From Candidatus Thorarchaeota archaeon (lineage in GTDB: Archaea; Asgardarchaeota; Thorarchaeia; Thorarchaeales; Thorarchaeaceae): 64,000 bases of DNA. The notes beneath the pieces are model-generated. The model was not told the origin of the DNA, did no database searches, and saw only the letters and a list, made by a program, of their open reading frames with translations. Below are positions 25,505-34,068 of this stretch, in pieces. The stretch covers positions 1 through 64,000 of the forward strand of contig DXJO01000022.1 in assembly GCA_019057475.1 (NCBI GenBank). The letters run 5' to 3'. The position numbers and the translations under genes were made by a program. Each line of letters opens with the position of its first letter. Positions within the stretch are counted from its first letter, which is position 1.

Positions 25505-25635
25505 AACGAGTCCTCGCGATATTGCGGAGCGTTCAATCTAATGAAGATTGCTGACGAACCGCAGAGAACTCGATTGCCGCCATGTAGGAATCAGCTTTAA
25601 GATGGAATACTGTTCTTCTCGATTGGTGATCTGCT

Positions 25636-26658
25636 GTGAAGAGTGTAAAAGGGATAGACACGAATGACATGAGAGCAATGGTCGAGGCGTTTCCTTCGCT
25701 TCTGAGTTTGACGAAACCGGACCCATCGATAATGACCATGGCATCGCAGGCGTTCTCTTCAGGACTTCATGGGATCTGCATAGCAGGAATGGGGGGCAGT
25801 GCAATTGCGGGTCAGATGGCCAAGGCACTCTTGGCTCAAAAGGCACAGGTGCCCCTCATCACATGGAGAGACTACGAGCTTCCGCGCTGTGTCACAAAGG
25901 ATTGGGCGGTTATCTGCGTAAGCTACTCGGGCAATACAGAAGAAACACTCTCAGCATTCGAAACGGCCAAGAAGGTGGGTAGCGCGTTGTTTATCGTAAC
26001 AACCGGCGGCGCGATATTGGAGCAATCCAAGGACCTGCCAGTTGCATTACTTCCTAAGGGCATCCAGCCAAGGGCTGCGCTTCCAGTTATTTTCTCGCTT
26101 GCCCTGCCGATTGTCGAGGCCTTGATCGGGATTGATAGCACTGATTTTTCCAAGCTGTCAGTGGTTCTGGAGGGCTTGGTGAAGCGTTGGGGAAATGAAA
26201 TTATGTCCCCAAGAAACCTTGCTGAACGCATCAGCTCGCTTGTTCCGCTCTTCATAGGTTCAGGACATATGGTGCCGGTGTCTTATCGAGCCAAGTGTCA
26301 AATCAACGAAAACGCAAAGACTGTTGCCTTCAGCGCGGAGCTGCCTGAAGCAAATCATAATGAAGTCGAGGCGTCCCACACGTACAAGGAGTACGGAATC
26401 GTGCCCATCTTCCTAAGGAGCACTCATGAGAGTAAGAAAATGTCCGCGCGGTTTGAAGCCACAGACGCAGTGTACAGGCAGAGCGATTGTGCGCCAGTTC
26501 ATGTTCGACTGAGTGGATTGAGCGAACTGGAAGAAACTCTCGCGATTGCACATTACTTGGATATGCTGTCAGTCGACGCCGCAGACATCCGAGAAGTTGA
26601 CTCTGTTAGAGTTGACAAGATTGCGGAACTCAAGCGAAGACTCGCAGAGGGGTTCTAA
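25636..26658 (+). CDS. Bifunctional phosphoglucose/phosphomannose isomerase
   Basis: A 340-residue SIS-domain enzyme interconverting glucose-6-P or mannose-6-P with fructose-6-P, feeding archaeal glycolysis or glycan synthesis. Signatures: CIAGMGGSAIAGQMAKALL, ICVSYSGNTEETLSAFETA, the catalytic ELPEANHNEVEAS loop, and a C-terminal helix region with LDMLSVDAADIREVDSV. The pattern is that of the archaeal-type PGI/PMI. The start is GTG 25636 behind GGTGAT. It ends 4 bases inside the convergent next gene. Confidence 0.93.
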   Translation: MKSVKGIDTNDMRAMVEAFPSLLSLTKPDPSIMTMASQAFSSGLHGICIAGMGGSAIAGQMAKALLAQKAQVPLITWRDYELPRCVTKDWAVICVSYSGNTEETLSAFETAKKVGSALFIVTTGGAILEQSKDLPVALLPKGIQPRAALPVIFSLALPIVEALIGIDSTDFSKLSVVLEGLVKRWGNEIMSPRNLAERISSLVPLFIGSGHMVPVSYRAKCQINENAKTVAFSAELPEANHNEVEASHTYKEYGIVPIFLRSTHESKKMSARFEATDAVYRQSDCAPVHVRLSGLSELEETLAIAHYLDMLSVDAADIREVDSVRVDKIAELKRRLAEGF

Positions 26659-27209
26659 GTGTGACCCTCATGAGTGAATGTTATGCGCATGGGTGATGCC
26701 GATGCACCGAATACATCATAAGATAAGACTAGGAGTATGCTGAAGGTCCAGTCATCGGAATTTTCAGCATCGTAGAGTATCTGCTTGTCAAGAATCTCAT
26801 AGATCGTTTCGCCCACAGTGAAGTTCGTATCATAACCTGGATACAGCGGTTGGTCCGCTAGGGGAATATATCTTCGCCATTGTTGTGTGTAGAGAAACGG
26901 CCTTTCGTTCAACTCGACCTGTACTCGGAAGTACGTGATCGATGCATCACCGGCAGAACCCGTCGACACGTTAGCGTTGAACACGAGTGTGATACGAGGA
27001 TTAATCGATTCGTTCGTAGGATCCAAGCCTGTAATCCTGACCTCGAGTAAATTCAATTCCAAATTGGCGACGAGCGAGTAGCTCCCAGCAAAATAGGAGC
27101 TGCTTGTCGCAAATCCCAAACCGCTCACGATTCCAAGTATGAGTGTAGCAACGACTATAATGTTCTGTGTCTTTGTGTCCGCAATCATATTGACCAACAC
27201 CATTTTCAC
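26655..27209 (-). CDS. Single-span membrane protein with extracytoplasmic domain
   Basis: A 184-residue protein. One membrane helix near the N-terminus (NIIVVATLILGIVSGLGFAT) is followed by a beta-rich external domain of about 150 residues with an N-glycosylation-like N-A-N-V-S. GTG 27209 is the longest start; ATG 27203 or ATG 27188 are alternatives. It lies 51 bases downstream of the presenilin-like protease gene on the same strand, so it could be a partner or substrate of that protease (inference from position only). Confidence 0.7.
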   Translation of the reverse strand: MKMVLVNMIADTKTQNIIVVATLILGIVSGLGFATSSSYFAGSYSLVANLELNLLEVRITGLDPTNESINPRITLVFNANVSTGSAGDASITYFRVQVELNERPFLYTQQWRRYIPLADQPLYPGYDTNFTVGETIYEILDKQILYDAENSDDWTFSILLVLSYDVFGASASPMRITFTHEGHT

Positions 27210-27260
27210 CTGAAACGGTCGGATATCTCCCTTGTGCTCTGCGCATATGAACAGAGCGGA

Positions 27261-28130
27261 TTACCCAACAATGAATGTCAACGCCACCAAATGAACAATC
27301 CACGGAAACAGGGCGAGAAGCGCAGGCAGCGGAATTGCAGGGAGTATCTCACCTTCCTTCGAGATGACAGTGGCGTTAATCACAATGCCAAGCAAACACA
27401 ACAAGATGGATGCCGCCCATACGAAGGAAGGGAAGTAGACAAAGGAGTGCGCCGAGATAAGGGCAAACGTGATGAAGTCGCCGGCCCCCACCGCAACTCT
27501 CTCTGACTGAATACGCGCATAATCAAACGGATCTGAAGCAATCCTTCTTGATATCGTCACTGGCTGAGCTGCAGGTGAGAACTTCGTGAGGAAGAAGTCT
27601 TCGAGGATTATCGCTATGATCAGTACGAACATGGTCGATGTAATCATGGTGATTCCCATGAATATCCCGAAGATGCTACTGTAAAATGCAACGTATAGAT
27701 TCCGAAGCATGGGCGGGATGGCATCGATTATAATCATTACAATCGACAACATTGACACGCCCAATGAAACAAGCAACACAACTCCTTGGAAAATTCCTGT
27801 GGTCCCCTTGAAAAGTACCAAGAGGAGGGATTGGCCTAGAAACATTGATACGAAGAACAGAATGGGAGACGCGACGAAGGCCACTACTAACTTCCTTGTG
27901 CCACGCCCTCTCCTTTGAATCACCCAGAACAGCAAGAATACGACAGTACCACCGAGGAGAACCGACACCACGGCCTCGATCACTACTTGCATGGGACTGT
28001 AGCTACTAGCAGTGCCGATGAGTCGGCCGATGATTGCGGTGTCCAAGACAACCATTGCCACGTAGGAACCCAGCAGCAGAGGAACGGCAGAGAGCAAGAT
28101 CAGGATTGCACGCGATCGGTCCAGTTTCAT
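27261..28130 (-). CDS. Presenilin/signal-peptide-peptidase-like intramembrane aspartyl protease
   Basis: A 289-residue protein with about nine hydrophobic segments. The second catalytic motif of GxGD proteases is present as VAVGAGDFITFALI (G-A-G-D). The P-A-L motif is in the last helix (IPLPALLALFPWIV). The first catalytic aspartate, normally Y-D, is probably in AIILEDFFLTKFS (E-D). Spacing and order (D, polar loop, G-x-G-D, P-A-L) are right for the archaeal presenilin homologue family, which cleaves membrane-spanning peptides. The replacement of Y-D by E-D is noteworthy. It is followed by the membrane protein at 26655. Confidence 0.72.
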   Translation of the reverse strand: MKLDRSRAILILLSAVPLLLGSYVAMVVLDTAIIGRLIGTASSYSPMQVVIEAVVSVLLGGTVVFLLFWVIQRRGRGTRKLVVAFVASPILFFVSMFLGQSLLLVLFKGTTGIFQGVVLLVSLGVSMLSIVMIIIDAIPPMLRNLYVAFYSSIFGIFMGITMITSTMFVLIIAIILEDFFLTKFSPAAQPVTISRRIASDPFDYARIQSERVAVGAGDFITFALISAHSFVYFPSFVWAASILLCLLGIVINATVISKEGEILPAIPLPALLALFPWIVHLVALTFIVG

Positions 28131-28200
28131 CCCATTGTCTCCAGAGTGACTTACATTGGCCGGGGTTAAAGAAGCTGAGTTCTCCGCAAGCCTTTATGAG

Positions 28201-28225
28201 AACCTATAGTCAACTCGCTCTTAGG
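28201..28225. repeat. 25-base copy of sequence found at the dppF 3' end
   Basis: AACCTATAG, one base, then C-AACTCGCTCTTAGG here matches 36129-36156 (which crosses the dppF stop) and its duplicate at 36699-36726, apart from a 3-base indel and one or two changes. It sits on the other side of the transporter locus in the same orientation. Confidence 0.6.
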
Positions 28226-28251
28226 TTGATAAGGGAAAAAAGAAAGGGGAT

Positions 28252-28267
28252 GGGGACGAATGTCCCC
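28252..28267 (-). terminator. Hairpin after dppA
   Basis: GGGGAC/GTCCCC with the loop GAAT, 12 bases past the dppA stop and followed on the minus strand by a T-rich run (complement of 28230-28247). Confidence 0.7.
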
Positions 28268-28278
28268 AATAGATTGCT

Positions 28279-30111
28279 CTACTTCTGTCTCATTAAAACA
28301 TATCCACCGACGAGGATAACCACCGCAGCACCGACTGCACCGGCTACAATAGCCATTGTGAAGTCAGGAGGAGCTACCGTTGTTGTGTCAGTGTCTGGCG
28401 TTTCCACAGTTTTGTCAGGTCCGAAGAAGTAGTTCGGGTTGTACGTCAACTCAGTGAACTCACCCGCAACATACTCGGTTATGATGAATGGTCCAGAGGT
28501 CACAAATTCCTCAACTGGTGGATTGGGGCTCCATTCGGCCCAGTCCTCAATCACAATCTCCTGCATGATATGCTTCGGAAAGATTGGCTTGAATGCGACG
28601 CCGTGCAGGTGCCAGTAGGACTCAGTGTTGAACTCCACAACAACTGTGTAGGTTGATGGAGCATATGCGGCACTCATCTCCAGCAGGTCTGGCCGATATC
28701 TGTTTCCAGGTGCGTCTCTTAGGAAGTTCAGTGAGAACGCGACATCCTCAGCCGTCAATGGAGTACCATCAGTCCAAGTGGCATTCTGGAGGATGTTGAA
28801 GGTGAACCGGGTGTGCCCTACAGGAATTGCGTCATTTTCAGCATGCGTTTCAGCCAAGTATGACTCAGCCAGCCACAACATGTCCAAGCCAGTGGAATCA
28901 AGAGTCATCAAGCTGTCATAGAGCTCGGTCAACACTTGAATGGTGTAAGCTGAGCTAGCACCCAATAGGTTGAATGTGTCAAGGTCGAGCGAGTTGCTCC
29001 AACGGAATGTTCCGCCGAACGGACCACCCTGATCAGCCTTTAGATGGACTTTCTTGTTCGTCCAAGTGCCGGGGACTCCATCGGACCAATCGTTGACGTG
29101 ACCCGCGAACTTGTCATCTCGCCAAGCGTGGTACTTTATGTTCTGGTAGGTGATGATGTACGGACACTCATAGACCCAGATCTCCTGCAGCTTGATTGCG
29201 GCAGCATAGACTGTGTCATAGTCCGTTGAGTGGAGCAAGTCGTCGATGTAATAATCGTAGGTAGAGTTCTTAAAGTTCGGGAAGTTTAAGAATGGCTCGT
29301 CTGCGTTCCATGAAGCCCACTCTTTACCTAGGAAGTCAACGTCAGCTGAACCAAATTCCCAAGCAAGGAAGCACATGTCGTAATCGAGGTGGTTGTTAAG
29401 CCTACCGAGATACTCGTAGAAGTCAGTGGGTTCAGAGGTAGCCTCAATACCCAGATCAAGTAGAGCATCTGCGATGAAGGCTCCAACCTCGATGGCGATT
29501 GGTGAGGATGATGCACACTCAACCAGGATTGGGTCGAAATCACCTTTAGGACCAGTTAGGAATTCAGCTCCTTTTTCATAGTAAAACCCGGCGGCTTCCA
29601 GAAGATCTTTACCCTTCTGTACCTGTGGTTCATAGTAAGTATAGGGTAGCTGCCCCTCAATGGACCATCCGTTCTGCTTAGGTACAGGGGAATCTTGTGA
29701 TCCTGAGAATCCTTCGAATATGTCAGCAGAGATTGCATTCTTGTCTAATGCGAATGCTATTGCTCTCCGGACAGCTGTATAGTTGAGCGGATACCTATCA
29801 CAATTGATTGTGACGAATCCATAGCCATTTCTCAGTACATTGGTAAGTTGTATGTTCTCAGCTACCTCGAGTGCCGGAATAAAGGTTGGATCAAGGAAGC
29901 TATCGATAACATCGATTTCGTCATTTTGTAGTGCAAGAACTTGCAAGTCGTCGCTCGTAATCACATCGAATCTAAGCTTGTCAATATACGGACCGGTCTT
30001 AGCATGACCAGGTATCGTTTGAGCTGTGGCAAAAATCGGTGAGATTGCCATCAATGCGAAAGCAGCAACGAGCGTAATAGCAATTGTTCTCTTAGCACGA
30101 GTGCTTGCCAT
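28279..30111 (-). CDS. dppA: Oligopeptide ABC transporter substrate-binding protein
   Basis: From ATG 30111 a 610-residue protein. A signal peptide follows the start (RAKRTIAITLVAAFALMAIS, cut near ATAQ). The body is a class C (SBP_bac_5) fold, recognised by IAFALDKNAI, GTPLTAEDVAFSLNFLRDA, YTVVVEFNTESYW and ending in SGPFIITEYVAGEFTELTYN. After a threonine-rich linker, a C-terminal helix (AIVAGAVGAAVVILVGGYVL) with M-R-Q-K anchors it to the outer face of the membrane, as usual in archaea. The frame continues to 30210, but the signal peptide marks the start. Family order of lobes appears circularly arranged: a binding-type repeat lies at the N-terminus and the GTPLTAEDV block comes late. Confidence 0.92.
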   Translation of the reverse strand: MASTRAKRTIAITLVAAFALMAISPIFATAQTIPGHAKTGPYIDKLRFDVITSDDLQVLALQNDEIDVIDSFLDPTFIPALEVAENIQLTNVLRNGYGFVTINCDRYPLNYTAVRRAIAFALDKNAISADIFEGFSGSQDSPVPKQNGWSIEGQLPYTYYEPQVQKGKDLLEAAGFYYEKGAEFLTGPKGDFDPILVECASSSPIAIEVGAFIADALLDLGIEATSEPTDFYEYLGRLNNHLDYDMCFLAWEFGSADVDFLGKEWASWNADEPFLNFPNFKNSTYDYYIDDLLHSTDYDTVYAAAIKLQEIWVYECPYIITYQNIKYHAWRDDKFAGHVNDWSDGVPGTWTNKKVHLKADQGGPFGGTFRWSNSLDLDTFNLLGASSAYTIQVLTELYDSLMTLDSTGLDMLWLAESYLAETHAENDAIPVGHTRFTFNILQNATWTDGTPLTAEDVAFSLNFLRDAPGNRYRPDLLEMSAAYAPSTYTVVVEFNTESYWHLHGVAFKPIFPKHIMQEIVIEDWAEWSPNPPVEEFVTSGPFIITEYVAGEFTELTYNPNYFFGPDKTVETPDTDTTTVAPPDFTMAIVAGAVGAAVVILVGGYVLMRQK

Positions 30112-30307
30112 TATTCTCTCTATCTCCTTTTCCGAGTCGAATCGGATGTCGTTCAGCTGTTGGTGCATGATAAAAGTGTTTTGTTGCAAGCGGACACACA
30201 TAGAAGTCAATCAGCATAAAGGACAAAGAATTGTTAAGCGAGCGAGGAATATGGATAGATGTTAGTCAACGAATGTATGCACTCCCAGAGAAACAGAACA
30301 AAAGCAA

Positions 30308-30330
30308 GGGAAGGGCGTGATGCCCTTTCC
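30308..30330 (-). terminator. Hairpin between dppB and dppA
   Basis: GGGAAGGGC and GCCCTTTCC flank the loop GTGAT. It lies between the dppB stop and the dppA start, so it may cap or stabilise a dppB message or attenuate read-through into dppA. Confidence 0.6.
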
Positions 30331-30347
30331 TACTAGGTAGTGCCATG

Positions 30348-31397
30348 CTATCCGTATTTGATTCGCGGATCCAACACGCCATACAACAGGTCAGCTATGA
30401 AGTTCGCGAGAATCGCAGTAATCGCTATGACCATGAATATCGCCTGTACAACAGGGTAGTCCAAAATGATGAGACTTCTGAAGATGTACCGGCCCAACCC
30501 ATACCAGCCAAACACTGTTTCCGTAAGCGTTGCACCGTTGATCAGGAACCCGAATGTCATCGCGATTATTGTAACCATCGGGAGCATTGCATTCTTCAGG
30601 CCATGTTTGTATAGAACCTGATTCTCATCCAACCCCTTTGCACGCGCAGTCAAAATGTAATCCTCTGTCATAACATCAATTAAGCTATTACGCATGTAAA
30701 GGAAGTATCCGCCATAGCCACCGACACCGAGCGTGACCATAGGCAGAACCAAATGATGAAGGATGTTACCGGCGATTATCAGCCCGCCAAGTGGATCATC
30801 TTTTGAAGCGATCCAAACATCAGGGGTTATCGTGCCGCCAGACGGAAACTGAATCAGCCCCCCGGTCAAGTTTGGAACATAGAATGAGAACGTCATTAAT
30901 AGCATCATACCTACCCAGAAGACCGGCAATGCATAGATGAACAGAGCTACTGTCACTGCTCCAACATCTCTATTTGACCCTGGGTCTGCCGCAACTTTGA
31001 CTCCTGTGAAGATACCTAGGATGATGGCGACAATAGAAGAGGTACCCATCAATAGAAGGGTGTTTGGCAAACGAGCCATAATCTCATCGGTTACAGGTCT
31101 CTGGCTGACAAATGAATATCCAAAGTCGCCTGTGAACATGTTGACTACATATCTCCAGAACATGTAGATCCAGTCAAAGATGTCAGGATTAGGTACCAAA
31201 CCAAAGCGCGCATAAATCTCCTCGAGTAGCTCTGCGGTCATATTGCGACGCAGGTTTACATCAATCATGAGGTCAACCGGGCTAACACCGAAGAGGAGTG
31301 TTGGAAGTCTGAAGAGGAAAAAGTTGAAACATACTACTGCCACCACTAGCAGAAACATGTAGATGAGTCTTCTAATGACATACTCGCGCAATCCCAT
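30348..31397 (-). CDS. dppB: Oligopeptide ABC transporter permease, DppB type
   Basis: A 349-residue inner-membrane permease. The N-terminal RRLIYMFLLVVAVVCFNFFL helix, the P-N-T-L-L-L-M-G-T-S segment and the cytoplasmic EAA loop (TARAKGLDENQVLYKHGLKN) are typical of DppB/OppB. About six membrane helices. It starts at ATG 31397 and should pair with the downstream-numbered DppC permease to form the channel. Confidence 0.94.
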   Translation of the reverse strand: MGLREYVIRRLIYMFLLVVAVVCFNFFLFRLPTLLFGVSPVDLMIDVNLRRNMTAELLEEIYARFGLVPNPDIFDWIYMFWRYVVNMFTGDFGYSFVSQRPVTDEIMARLPNTLLLMGTSSIVAIILGIFTGVKVAADPGSNRDVGAVTVALFIYALPVFWVGMMLLMTFSFYVPNLTGGLIQFPSGGTITPDVWIASKDDPLGGLIIAGNILHHLVLPMVTLGVGGYGGYFLYMRNSLIDVMTEDYILTARAKGLDENQVLYKHGLKNAMLPMVTIIAMTFGFLINGATLTETVFGWYGLGRYIFRSLIILDYPVVQAIFMVIAITAILANFIADLLYGVLDPRIKYG

Positions 31398-31553
31398 TGT
31401 TCATGCTCCTTATTCATTTGTCCGCAGTACATAGTGTCACTGAGTACTGCAATGATGTACAATTTCCACCGACCTAATAAGGATACCGTTCAAGGAGACC
31501 AGCAGAGATTGGACGATCAGTGAATAGAATAGTGGAAGAAAAAAGAAATGATA

Positions 31554-31572
31554 GAGGCCCTGTAAGGGCCTC
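31554..31572 (-). terminator. Hairpin between dppC and dppB
   Basis: GAGGCCC/GGGCCTC with the loop TGTAA, 18 bases past the dppC stop. An A-rich plus strand next to it gives T-rich RNA on the minus strand (31530-31548). Confidence 0.65.
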
Positions 31573-31589
31573 GGGATTCAAGAGAGCGG

Positions 31590-33194
31590 CTATCTCTGTC
31601 TAAGTCTTGGATTGAGAACTTGGTCTAAGGTATGTCCGACAAAGGTGAATGCCAAGGACAAGATGGTGATCATCAGACCTGGGAAGACAACCACCCACCA
31701 GGCACCGTGAGTAAAGCCACCAGTACCTTGAGCGTCAGCAAGCATCCTACCCCAACTTGGTTGACCTGGATCAGTCAGACCAAGGAATGCAAGACCAGAC
31801 TCGGATAGAATAGCTCCCACAACACCCAGAGTGATGTTGGCGAACAGAATGGGAGTCACGTTTGGCAATATGTGCCTCATAACGATGTAAGTGTCTGAGG
31901 CACCAATCGCCCTTGCAGACTCGACATAGGCCTTGTTCTTCTCAGCCATCACTTGAGATCGTATAAGCCGCGATGTCCCAGTCCACCCTAATATCGCGAT
32001 CACTATAATGATATTGTCTGTGGTGGGTCCGAGAAATGATGCCATTATCATCATTAGCGGTAATCCCGGAATGACCAGAAGGAAATCCACAAGTCGCATG
32101 AGAATCTCGTCAGTTTTTCCACCAAGGTACCCGGCAGTCAGACCAACTATTACACCGATTGCTGTTGATATTGCGGTTGCAAGAATTCCGATGGTGAGAG
32201 AGATTCTTGACCCAAATATTAGCTGACTGAAAGCATCACCCCCCTTGTCTGTTGTTCCCAGCAGACCAAAGTAGGAACCGAAAGCAACCAAGCTTATCGA
32301 TTTGACTGATACAGTTACTGAGCCTGTGTACTCAAACTCGGGAGTTGATCCAAGATAGTTGTGGAAGACCGCTGTTGGGACAAGGCCAACGGCTATTGTG
32401 AGAATATCTTCGAGATCTTCCTGCCAACCAGTCGCGTTTTCGGCCATGCCTCTCCAGCCTTCAACGATATCAAGGTAACTCAAATCTATTTGCCGGGCGC
32501 GATAACTATCCGAATATAGTGGGTAGGACCTGTAAACGTTGCGCCAGTTCCCACTGTAGTCGATAAGCCAAACATACACTTTGAACATAAGACCCCCTTC
32601 CAGCCTGGCAAAATCGCCTGTCTGAGTAATAGCGAAGTCAATGGTCATGTTTACGTCGCTGGGAATAGCCTCGTAGGGCCATTCAAACTGCTGTGTGAAG
32701 TAGATGAAATCATTAGAAGCAGGTAGATCGTCATCTGGATCTGGAGGTGTTCGCCAAGACATCGATTCATTGGAATGAATCCATGTGAGATTCACATGGT
32801 TGAAATCATTATCTCCAGTCGATTCATGGTACAAATAATCGAATTCGTCTTGGTTGGAACCGTTTTTGTAGAACACGGGGGCAGCAGGATCAATCATCCA
32901 TGAGTCCGGATCCTCCAAAGCTGTATCTGGCATCCATTCGGCAGTTATAACTCCCTCTGGATCAAATACTGACACCCATTGTGGAGCCATGTAATTCGGT
33001 GCAACCCTTGCTGTGGGCGAAGGATCATGAGTTGCTATCCATGGAGCTCCGATTGCCATTCCTACATACAGAACAAGCAAAACTATTCCAAGCAAGCCGA
33101 TTCTATGTTTCTTGTATTCTAGCCAAAAGCCAGACAGACTTACATACCAATTGCGATCTCTCCAACCAGCTGATTTTTCCGCACTCGTAGACAA
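31590..33194 (-). CDS. dppC: Oligopeptide ABC transporter permease, DppC type, with large external insert
   Basis: A 534-residue permease, much longer than the usual 280-320 residues. The N-terminal helix (LLGIVLLVLYVGMAIGAPWI) is followed by about 240 residues of acidic, aromatic, external sequence before the permease core resumes near residue 300 (GGDAFSQLIFGSRISLTIGI). The EAA loop is VESARAIGASDTYIVMRHIL. The insert is predicted to lie outside the cell and may form a docking site for DppA (inference). The start is TTG 33194 behind GGAGATAAG. First gene of the minus-strand half of the transporter locus. Confidence 0.9.
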   Translation of the reverse strand: MSTSAEKSAGWRDRNWYVSLSGFWLEYKKHRIGLLGIVLLVLYVGMAIGAPWIATHDPSPTARVAPNYMAPQWVSVFDPEGVITAEWMPDTALEDPDSWMIDPAAPVFYKNGSNQDEFDYLYHESTGDNDFNHVNLTWIHSNESMSWRTPPDPDDDLPASNDFIYFTQQFEWPYEAIPSDVNMTIDFAITQTGDFARLEGGLMFKVYVWLIDYSGNWRNVYRSYPLYSDSYRARQIDLSYLDIVEGWRGMAENATGWQEDLEDILTIAVGLVPTAVFHNYLGSTPEFEYTGSVTVSVKSISLVAFGSYFGLLGTTDKGGDAFSQLIFGSRISLTIGILATAISTAIGVIVGLTAGYLGGKTDEILMRLVDFLLVIPGLPLMMIMASFLGPTTDNIIIVIAILGWTGTSRLIRSQVMAEKNKAYVESARAIGASDTYIVMRHILPNVTPILFANITLGVVGAILSESGLAFLGLTDPGQPSWGRMLADAQGTGGFTHGAWWVVVFPGLMITILSLAFTFVGHTLDQVLNPRLRQR

Positions 33195-33546
33195 TGGCTC
33201 TTATCTCCTTTCACGTGATCGATTGTTCTCTGTTCAATGTGTTTCGCAGTTTTGCAGAAACCAACGAATCCTTGACCGATTCTTCGCTTTCACCCATTAA
33301 AAAAGGTCACTATAGGCGCTTCCGAAACCAGTCGCATTGGGGATACGGAGATTCAAAACAACCAGTGTAGGAAGTAAGGGGTCGCGAGGAATGGCGACTA
33401 TCTCGACGATCAGTGGAATATCTCTTGAAATCCACCCGTCAAGGATTGTCCAGAAAAGGTCAACGTACTCAGGTCTTCGATTCCAAGTGCAGAATGGATT
33501 GATCCAAGTTCTGATAGATAGGTACTAGCGTAGGTTCTTGATGATG
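33195..33546. other. Intergenic region upstream of dppC, no gene seen
   Basis: 352 bases between the dppC start and the end of the small membrane-protein gene. It must hold the dppC promoter. A possible TATA box is the complement of CATTAAAAAAGG near 33295-33306, though that implies a leader of about 75 bases. A 63-codon plus-strand frame (33337-33528) has no ribosome site or protein-like pattern. Confidence 0.5.
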
Positions 33547-33861
33547 TTACTTTTTGTGATCCTCATCGAATAGTGTATCAACAAACGGATCCTCATCAAT
33601 TGGTTCTTCAAGATCCTCGATTCCTCTGGCATTTCTTGCTTTGATTATATCCTTGGTCCGTCTTGATGCAGCCCATAAATCAGCGAAGACCACGCCAACC
33701 AGGAACATGGTAAAAACTCCGGTTAATGATAGCACTATTCCAATAAAACGAAGCACTTGTATCGTCGTGAGAAGGAGCCCACCAAAAATGAGCAGAACAG
33801 GAATCAGCAGTATTCTCTTCTGTGGTTCCTTTCTGGTTATCGGAAAAGATCGTACTGTCAT
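33547..33861 (-). CDS. Small two-helix membrane protein
   Basis: A 104-residue protein. Two membrane helices (about 18-36 and 40-62) are followed by a cytosolic tail with R-R-T-K-D and a strongly acidic C-terminus (EEPIDEDPFVDTLFDEDHKK). It starts at ATG 33861. It sits between the two halves of the peptide-transporter locus, but no link to transport is proven. Confidence 0.7.
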   Translation of the reverse strand: MTVRSFPITRKEPQKRILLIPVLLIFGGLLLTTIQVLRFIGIVLSLTGVFTMFLVGVVFADLWAASRRTKDIIKARNARGIEDLEEPIDEDPFVDTLFDEDHKK

Positions 33862-33964
33862 TATCAGTCGATAGGTCGTCCTACTGCTATCCTTTTACTC
33901 TTTTCGAACTCATAGGTTGAAGGCATAGTTTTGTCTAGAGCAAAAAGCTGTCGCAGAAAGCAAG

Positions 33965-33973
33965 TTATATAAG
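33965..33973 (+). promoter_or_regulatory. TATA box for the dppD-dppF pair
   Basis: TTATATAAG predicts transcription from about 33995. The leader of about 74 bases ends in AAAGGAGATAGAGGA before the dppD ATG. Confidence 0.5.
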
Positions 33974-34068
33974 TGCGACACAGAAGGACGACAAATCAGT
34001 GAAGGGATAGTGAAGTCATTTCGTAGTCCCGATAGTCAAAGATTCATATCCCCAAAGGAGATAGAGGA

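Noticed and set aside
28034-28432. Plus-strand 132-codon frame between the presenilin-like gene and dppA
   Set aside because: It runs antisense through the starts and ends of two well-supported genes and over a terminator hairpin, with no ribosome site.
33337-33528. Plus-strand 63-codon frame upstream of dppC
   Set aside because: No ribosome site, no promoter, and no protein-like hydrophobic pattern.
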